Shown piece by piece: positions 58,926 through 64,000 of a stretch of 64,000 nt of DNA. The stretch comes from BCD1 sp965230565 (GTDB lineage Bacteria; Bacteroidota; Bacteroidia; Chitinophagales; Saprospiraceae). Position numbers and translations under genes: made by a program. Position 1 is the stretch's first letter. Every line of letters starts with the position of its first letter. A model generated the notes under the pieces. It had not been told where the DNA came from and did no database searches. It saw only the letters and a list, made by a program, of their open reading frames with translations. The DNA lies in NCBI GenBank assembly GCA_965230565.1, contig CBDDLH010000016.1:992001-1056000 (forward strand). Direction: 5' to 3'.

Positions 58926-60302
58926 CTACTCCACATGCTCAAAATGAGCAGTGAAATGTCTCAGGAAAGGAGGCTCTCTTACAATTTTGAAGCCTTTGAC
59001 TCCCTCTTTATTTTGTTTCAACTCCTTGAAGGCTTCTATCACGTAATCCATATGGCTTTGAGTATAGACTCTTCTTGGAATAGCCAACCTGACGAGTTCC
59101 ATAGGAGCCGGAACGAACTCCCCGTCCTCGTAATGACCAAACATTACTGAACCGATTTCACAGGCCCGGATTCCGGCAACTTTATACAACTCACAGGCAA
59201 GTGCCTGTCCCGGAAATTGTTCCGGAGGAATATGATCGTAAAAAGCTTTGGCATCAATATAAACGGCATGTCCTCCAATTGGTGAAATGACGGGAATTCC
59301 TAATTCAGCAAGTTTCTCGCCAACATAAGTGGTACTTTTAATCCGGTAGTTGAGATAATGCGGATCAAATACCTCTCTCAAACCAATGGCTATAGCTTCC
59401 ATATCACGGCCGGATAACCCGCCATAAGTAGCGTAACCTTCCGTAATGATCAATACAGTACGGCAGGAAACCGCCAGGTCCTCATCCTTCAATGCCAGGA
59501 ATCCACCAATATTGACAATGGCATCTTTTTTGGCGCTCATTACACAACCATCCGCAAGCGCAAACATCTCCTGAGCGATCTCCCGATAGGTTTTATTTTC
59601 ATAGCCCTTTTCCCGCTGCCTGATGAAATACGCATTTTCGGCAATACGACAGGCATCAAGAATAAAGCGCAAACCATTTTCCTTACATACCTGAGCAACT
59701 GCTTTAGCATTTTCCATACTCGCAGGCTGTCCTCCCCCACTGTTATTGGTAACCGTCAGGATCACAGCTCCAATATTTTCCTTACCGTATAATTTAATAT
59801 TTTCCTCCAACTTGGCAATGTCCATATTACCTTTAAACGGATGATATTCTGTAGGATGCAATGCTTCATCTACAGGACAGTCAACGGCTGAAGCACCCGA
59901 AAACTCAATATTCGCACGCGTAGTGTCAAAGTGAGTATTGGAAATAAAGACCTTCCCCTTTCCTCCCAATTGATTATACAACAGGTGTTCCGCAGCTCTT
60001 CCCTGGTGGGTTGGCATAATATACGGGTATCCTGTAAGGTCTTCAATCTCCTCCTTCATACGTTCCCAACTTCTGGCTCCCGCATAACTTTCATCTCCAC
60101 GCATAATGCCAGACCATTGTTCAGCACTCATAGCTGAAGTCCCGGAGTCGGTAAGCAGGTCAATAATCACTTGCCTGGCCGTCAATAAAAAGGGATTGTA
60201 ATGAGCTTGTTCGAGAAAGTCAATTCTCTCTTCTTCAGAAGTAAGTTCGATTTGTTCCACCACCTTTATTCTGAAAGGTTCTATGGTAATTTTTGAATGC
60301 AT
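58926..60302 (-). CDS. tnaA: Tryptophanase
   Basis: TnaA splits tryptophan to indole, pyruvate and ammonia with PLP. The 458-residue protein has the PLP lysine in SAKKDAIVNIGGFLALKD, and blocks such as NTHFDTTRANIEF, FILDACRIAENAYFIRQRE, and the C-terminal IPRRVYTQSHMDYVIEAF. The sequence ACEIGSVMFG has Ile where tyrosine phenol-lyase has a substrate-binding Arg, so this is tryptophanase and not the phenol-lyase. No permease gene is adjacent. A TnaC-like leader peptide is not recognisable. Indole could act as a signal, but that is inference. Confidence 0.93.
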   Translation of the reverse strand: MHSKITIEPFRIKVVEQIELTSEEERIDFLEQAHYNPFLLTARQVIIDLLTDSGTSAMSAEQWSGIMRGDESYAGARSWERMKEEIEDLTGYPYIMPTHQGRAAEHLLYNQLGGKGKVFISNTHFDTTRANIEFSGASAVDCPVDEALHPTEYHPFKGNMDIAKLEENIKLYGKENIGAVILTVTNNSGGGQPASMENAKAVAQVCKENGLRFILDACRIAENAYFIRQREKGYENKTYREIAQEMFALADGCVMSAKKDAIVNIGGFLALKDEDLAVSCRTVLIITEGYATYGGLSGRDMEAIAIGLREVFDPHYLNYRIKSTTYVGEKLAELGIPVISPIGGHAVYIDAKAFYDHIPPEQFPGQALACELYKVAGIRACEIGSVMFGHYEDGEFVPAPMELVRLAIPRRVYTQSHMDYVIEAFKELKQNKEGVKGFKIVREPPFLRHFTAHFEHVE

Positions 60303-60496
60303 AGGTTTTATTTATGGTTACTGGTTGCTGGTACTGCCAATTGGTATCCAATCCAACCGCCCGAAGGTACCCAATATACCCATGCAATTTCCTGACGAAT
60401 ATCATTTCAGTTGATGATTTTCGCAACCTTTGTTTATTTTTTAAAAGAAGCTTGTAACCTCAAAATCTCCTTGTTCTAAATTTTAACACAAAATTT

Positions 60497-60527
60497 TTGG
60501 CCAGCCCATACCATACTGCTACATTTG
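60497..60527 (+). promoter_or_regulatory. Bacteroidota-type promoter for the M23 peptidase gene
   Basis: TTG at 60497-60499, a 20-bp spacer, and TACATTTG at 60520-60527 match the TTG/TAnnTTTG consensus well. The gene starts 113 bp after the -7 box. Confidence 0.6.
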
Positions 60528-60640
60528 TTGCGGTAACAGGTTTACCAACAATAAACTTTGAGAGAAATTATTAATTAGGACGGAGGTGAAATTGACATTG
60601 TTCCCTATAGAAACATCTCCTAAACCCAAACATTGAGATT

Positions 60641-62050
60641 GTGGAAATTCCTCAGCTGATCACTAATAAGTGGAATAAAATTAAGCTTTATTATAAACAA
60701 CACAAGACAATACTTTTAGCCGGTTTATTTACAACCGCTTCCATAATTACCCTTATGGCCGTCTTGTATGCTTCTCCTACTGCTTTTTCAGAAAAAAAGC
60801 CTTCAAAAGATATCTCCCTTGGTGCATTTCCGGTTGATATACCAACCATGAAATATGGTTTTGCCATCGATACCTTTCAGATGACGGAAGGTATGATCGA
60901 ATCAGGAACCTTCCTCGGGGACATCTTACATGCTCACAAGGTAGATTTCCAGACTATTGACCAACTGGTTCGCAATGCTGAGGATGTTTTTGACGTCCGG
61001 AAATTCAGAGAAGGTCGTCCTTATGCAGTACTTGCTACAGACACTTCCCAAACAGCGGATTATTTCATTTACGAACCCAGTGTTTTTGAATACATTGTTT
61101 TTCACCTGAAAGACGATCTGAAGGTTGAAAAAGTGGAAAGAGAGGTCATTTCAGAAACGAAAACAGCGGCAGGAAGGCTTGAATCCACTCTTTGGAAAGC
61201 CATGACAGAGAATGGCATGAGTTTTGAACTAGCCGATAAAATGGAGGATGCCCTTCAATGGTCCATCGACTTCCACCACCTTCAAAAAAATGATGAGTTC
61301 AAACTGGTTTACGAAGAAAAGTATATTGATGGTGAAGTTGTGGGAGTAGGTATGGTAAAAGCCGCTTACTATAAAACCGAAAACAACGAATATTACAGCA
61401 TGTTTTATGAAGGTGAGACGGAAGATGGCTATTACGATTTAAAAGGTCGTCCCATGAAAAGCACCTTCCTGAAATCACCTGTGAAATTCTCAAGAATCAG
61501 TTCTCATTATAACCTTAACAGGTTCCACCCTATTCTCAAAAGAAGGCGTCCGCATTTTGGTACCGACTATGCTGCTCCTTACGGAACTCCTATCCTGGCA
61601 GTTGGAAACGGTGTGGTTTCCATTGCTTCCTATACCAAAGGAAACGGAAATTATGTAAAGATCCGCCATGATAAGGTTTATGAGACCCAGTACCTGCACA
61701 TGCAAAAATTTGCAGCAGGAATTCGCCCCGGTGTACAGGTTAAACAAGGCCAGGTGATTGGCTACGTGGGCTCTACCGGTTTAGCAACCGGCCCTCATGT
61801 TTGCTTCAGGTTTTGGAAAAACGGAAAACAGGTCAATCACCTGAAACTGAAATTCCCTCCTTCCAAACCACTGCCTGAAAGTGAAATTCCTGCTTATAAT
61901 GAATACCGAGACCAATACCTGGAATTATTGAATGGCGTAGAAGTCCCTGCTCCTATTCAGGATACGCCTTTATCAGATAAAGATACTATCACCATTACCG
62001 AAGACCTGGTTATTCCTGAGCCAAAGGAAGAGAAAAAAGGTAATCCTTAA
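60641..62050 (+). CDS. M23-family peptidase with membrane anchor
   Basis: The 469-residue protein has an N-terminal membrane helix (ILLAGLFTTASIITLMAVLY), then an OapA/LysM-like region. The M23 (LytM) domain follows from about 300 on. Zinc-site residues His and Asp appear in RPHFGTDYAAPYG, and the catalytic region has GNYVKIRH and TQYLHM. The final motif is GPHVCFRFW; most M23 enzymes have GPHxH, so the second His (the third zinc ligand) is Cys here. Cys can bind zinc, so activity may be kept. A role in peptidoglycan cutting at the cell surface is likely. A promoter and a strong terminator flank it. Confidence 0.87.
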   Translation: MEIPQLITNKWNKIKLYYKQHKTILLAGLFTTASIITLMAVLYASPTAFSEKKPSKDISLGAFPVDIPTMKYGFAIDTFQMTEGMIESGTFLGDILHAHKVDFQTIDQLVRNAEDVFDVRKFREGRPYAVLATDTSQTADYFIYEPSVFEYIVFHLKDDLKVEKVEREVISETKTAAGRLESTLWKAMTENGMSFELADKMEDALQWSIDFHHLQKNDEFKLVYEEKYIDGEVVGVGMVKAAYYKTENNEYYSMFYEGETEDGYYDLKGRPMKSTFLKSPVKFSRISSHYNLNRFHPILKRRRPHFGTDYAAPYGTPILAVGNGVVSIASYTKGNGNYVKIRHDKVYETQYLHMQKFAAGIRPGVQVKQGQVIGYVGSTGLATGPHVCFRFWKNGKQVNHLKLKFPPSKPLPESEIPAYNEYRDQYLELLNGVEVPAPIQDTPLSDKDTITITEDLVIPEPKEEKKGNP

Positions 62051-62083
62051 TTCCTGCGTCAGGAAAGACAAAGCGAAAAAAGC

Positions 62084-62119
62084 AAAGGCCATCGAATTCA
62101 ATTCCGATGGCCTTTTTTT
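62084..62119 (+). terminator. Terminator of the M23 peptidase gene
   Basis: AAAGGCCATCG (62084-62094) pairs with CGATGGCCTTT (62105-62115) and a T tract follows. It also faces the end of yqgE on the other strand. Confidence 0.88.
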
Positions 62120-62144
62120 ATGGTTACTGTTCAATTTTCGAATA

Positions 62145-62702
62145 TCAGTTCCAGCTCGCAGCGTCAGGCATCTGAGCAATTACAGTGTATGGATTTCCTT
62201 TGTTATACATCACCTTATTCCAAAGATCATCTGACTGCATTTTGAAAATGTAATTAGCATCAAGATCTGCAGTCACCCACGATCCGTACACCATTTCATT
62301 CTTAAGCTGCCCTTCCGACCAGCCGGTATAACCTATGAAGAACCGGATGTTGTTGGGCTTAATTAACTTAGAGGAAATGAGAAACTTCAGTTTTTCATAA
62401 TTTCCACCCCAGTAAACACCCTCAGCAACTTTTATGCTGTCTTCCAGTAGTTCGCCTATATTGTGAACATAGTGTACAGAATCCGTCTGTACCGGTCCTC
62501 CAAAAAATACAGGCGCATCAAACTCCGGGAAATCGTCTACCAGGGTATCAATTGTCGTATCTTCAATAGGTTTGTTCAATACAAAACCAATGCTGCCCTC
62601 ATCATTATGCTCGCATAATAAAACCACACCGCGTTTGAAGTTAGCATCCATCATAAACGGCTCGGCAAGCAATATCCTTCCTTTATCTAGTTCCTTAGCC
62701 AT
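62145..62702 (-). CDS. yqgE: YqgE/AlgH family protein
   Basis: The 185-residue protein matches YqgE/AlgH: GRILLAEPFMMDANFKRGVV, LLCEHNDEGSIGFVLNKP, the FFGGPVQTDSVHYVHN block and FFIGYTGWSEGQLKNEM. The family has a conserved fold of unknown biochemical role, sometimes linked to alginate regulation or a post-transcriptional function. It is 163 bp from fabD on the same strand. Confidence 0.94.
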   Translation of the reverse strand: MAKELDKGRILLAEPFMMDANFKRGVVLLCEHNDEGSIGFVLNKPIEDTTIDTLVDDFPEFDAPVFFGGPVQTDSVHYVHNIGELLEDSIKVAEGVYWGGNYEKLKFLISSKLIKPNNIRFFIGYTGWSEGQLKNEMVYGSWVTADLDANYIFKMQSDDLWNKVMYNKGNPYTVIAQMPDAASWN

Positions 62703-62865
62703 CTAAGTTATTTTGATATGGTTGTTCATGAAATATAGCCCAATATGTCTTGTTCCACCTTAAAAAGCAAGCGAAACCAGGCTGAATGTCGTTAATTTTT
62801 TCATAATGTTATTTACGAAAACATTAAAAAAACAATCAACACATTGAAAAACAACCTTTTATATC

Positions 62866-63744
62866 CTACAACGCAGCGGTTGGAAATTTACGGTCGATCT
62901 TTCTTACAAACCCTCTAAGTACTTTTCCGTTTCCTCCTACTTCTACAATTTCATTAACGCCATCCTCTATCATATTCAACATCGTTTGCGTCCAGCGAAC
63001 AGGAGAGGTCAGCTGAGCGATCAGCAATTTTTTGATCTCTTCCGGATCCCTGTGCGGCATTGCATCTACATTCTGATAGATCGGACAATTAGGTTCTGAA
63101 AAGTTAGTGGATTCGATAGCTTTCTGTAATTCTTCCTGAGCAGGCATCATAAGTGGAGAGTGGAATGCGCCTCCTACCTGAAGTATAATAGCACGAATGG
63201 CTCCAGCTTCTTTCAGTTTTTCAGCTGCGGTTTCCACACCCGGCACTGATCCGGAGATAACCAATTGGCCAGGGCAATTATAATTGGCTGCAACAACGAC
63301 TTCATTGATATTTTCACAAACATCCTCAACCACCCCATCATCCAATCCAAGGATAGCTGCCATGGTTCCTTCCACCATCTCGCAGGCCTTTTGCATAGCC
63401 ATAGCACGCTGATAAACGAGCTTCAATCCATCTTCAAAATTCAAAACTCCTGCTGCTACAAGGGCTGAAAACTCTCCCAGCGAGTGACCGGCAACAGCAT
63501 CCGGTTTGAAATCACCACCAGCCATTTTTGCTTTTACAATAGAATGAATAAAAACTGCCGGCTGAGTAACTTTAGTCTGCTTCAGGTCTTCAGCACTGCC
63601 TTCAAACATTACATCCGAAATGCGGAAACCTAAAACATCGTTGGCAGTTTCAAACCATTTTTTGGCAATATCGGAACTTTCATAAAGATCCTTGCCCATA
63701 CCCTCAAACTGAGATCCCTGACCGGGAAATACGTATGCGTTCAT
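62866..63744 (-). CDS. fabD: Malonyl CoA-acyl carrier protein transacylase
   Basis: FabD transfers malonyl groups to acyl carrier protein for fatty acid synthesis. The 292-residue protein has the oxyanion loop FPGQGSQFEGMG, the nucleophile elbow GHSLGE (Ser near residue 92), the malonate-binding Arg in VYQRAMAMQKA, and the catalytic His in GGAFHSPLM. The end has EVGGNGKVLRGFVRKIDR. It lies 20 bp after folE on the minus strand and is probably co-transcribed with it. Confidence 0.96.
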   Translation of the reverse strand: MNAYVFPGQGSQFEGMGKDLYESSDIAKKWFETANDVLGFRISDVMFEGSAEDLKQTKVTQPAVFIHSIVKAKMAGGDFKPDAVAGHSLGEFSALVAAGVLNFEDGLKLVYQRAMAMQKACEMVEGTMAAILGLDDGVVEDVCENINEVVVAANYNCPGQLVISGSVPGVETAAEKLKEAGAIRAIILQVGGAFHSPLMMPAQEELQKAIESTNFSEPNCPIYQNVDAMPHRDPEEIKKLLIAQLTSPVRWTQTMLNMIEDGVNEIVEVGGNGKVLRGFVRKIDRKFPTAAL

Positions 63745-63764
63745 CTAAATTTTTATTCGTTTTG

Positions 63765-64000
63765 TTAATGTAATTTGTTCGAGATGAGATTCAAAAATTC
63801 ATTTCTTGTCTCAACATTTTCAAATGCTCCGGTAAAGGCAGATGTCGTAGTTACCGAATTCTGCTTTTGGACACCACGCATCATCATACACATATGCCTG
63901 GCTTCGATAACAATAGCTACCCCCAAAGGCTTTAATGTTTTGTCAATACAATGGAGGATTTCATCTGTCAGCCTTTCCTGCACCTGCAATCTTCTTGCAA
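63765..64000 (-). CDS. folE: GTP cyclohydrolase I, C-terminal part (5' end cut by window)
   Basis: FolE makes dihydroneopterin triphosphate from GTP for folate and pterin synthesis. The visible last 78 residues contain the family core: LQVQERLTDEI, GVAIVIEARHMCMMMRGVQ (with the zinc-binding Cys and active-site His) and SVTTTSAFTGAF. The gene continues past the window edge on the minus strand; a TTG at 63989 is not the real start, because the frame continues as ARR before it. The 20-bp gap to fabD suggests one operon. Confidence 0.95.
   Translation of the reverse strand, partial: ARRLQVQERLTDEILHCIDKTLKPLGVAIVIEARHMCMMMRGVQKQNSVTTTSAFTGAFENVETRNEFLNLISNKLH

Noticed and set aside
58926..60302. 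Considered tyrosine phenol-lyase for the lyase at this position
   Set aside because: The residue that is Arg in phenol-lyases and binds the phenol group is Ile here (ACEIGS), as in tryptophanase.
60235..60426. A 63-codon minus-strand frame overlapping the start of tnaA, with one Trp, considered as a TnaC-like leader
   Set aside because: It is longer than leader peptides, overlaps the tnaA start, and lacks the typical WFNID and Pro stop arrangement.

Overview
The window looks like a chromosomal segment of a Bacteroidota bacterium, probably a Saprospiria-type (Lewinella/Haliscomenobacter-like) organism. The phylum call rests on type IX secretion markers (PorT directly downstream of ubiE/menG, and a T9SS C-terminal sorting domain on a secreted Asp-box protein), several TAnnTTTG-type promoter elements, many lipoproteins and DUF4369/TlpA-type thioredoxins, and an isolated atpDC pair. 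The class-level placement is an inference from overall gene style and from the short intergenic repeats. I see no rRNA, CRISPR array, transposase or prophage.

Layout. 1-6.8 kb: a truncated secreted HYR/MopE-like protein, a cytochrome c lipoprotein, ApbE, a DUF4369 thioredoxin, an ATP-grasp enzyme overlapping an NRDE/TANGO2 protein. 6.9-10.6 kb: nitroreductase, SDR, an MlaE/MlaF lipid ABC pair without its MCE partner, and tRNA-Leu(GAG). 10.7-17.4 kb: a secreted M24 peptidase and an AT-rich accessory block (lipoprotein, amidase without signal peptide, 960-aa coiled-coil/outer-membrane protein). 17.6-23.3 kb: cysteine synthesis (cysE, a ygiD-like dioxygenase, cysM), a PNPOx-like protein and ATP synthase beta/epsilon. 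23.3-30.5 kb: a three-gene surface-protein operon with two LVIVD lipoproteins, an orphan ExbD, pepP and a T9SS-exported Asp-box protein. 30.7-38.3 kb: an ECF sigma / putative anti-sigma / DUF4097 operon, mutS2, and a coupled TPR-membrane/TPR-AAA+ pair. 38.5-47.8 kb: ubiE-porT, ACP phosphodiesterase, a DUF4956-CotH pair, and a double-AAA+ CbbX-like ATPase with a duplicated N-terminal domain. 48-55 kb: ilvC, ilvA, lipoproteins, a saccharopine dehydrogenase-like enzyme, cdd, queD. 55.3-64 kb: a CstB-like persulfide dioxygenase-rhodanese, a tandem USP, a DUF3365 heme lipoprotein, tryptophanase, an M23 peptidase with an unusual zinc-site residue, YqgE, FabD and the 3' part of folE.

Most genes are ordinary core metabolism and envelope functions. 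The parts that deserve a second look are the 12.3-17.3 kb accessory block (including a nonsense-interrupted repeat tail), the two unusual AAA+ systems (37-38 kb and 45-47.7 kb), the DUF4956-CotH-beta-helix pair, a possible small RNA between cdd and queD, and an unusually rich set of intergenic palindromes and dispersed short repeats, including one perfect 57-bp palindrome and one nested pair of mutually exclusive inverted repeats.
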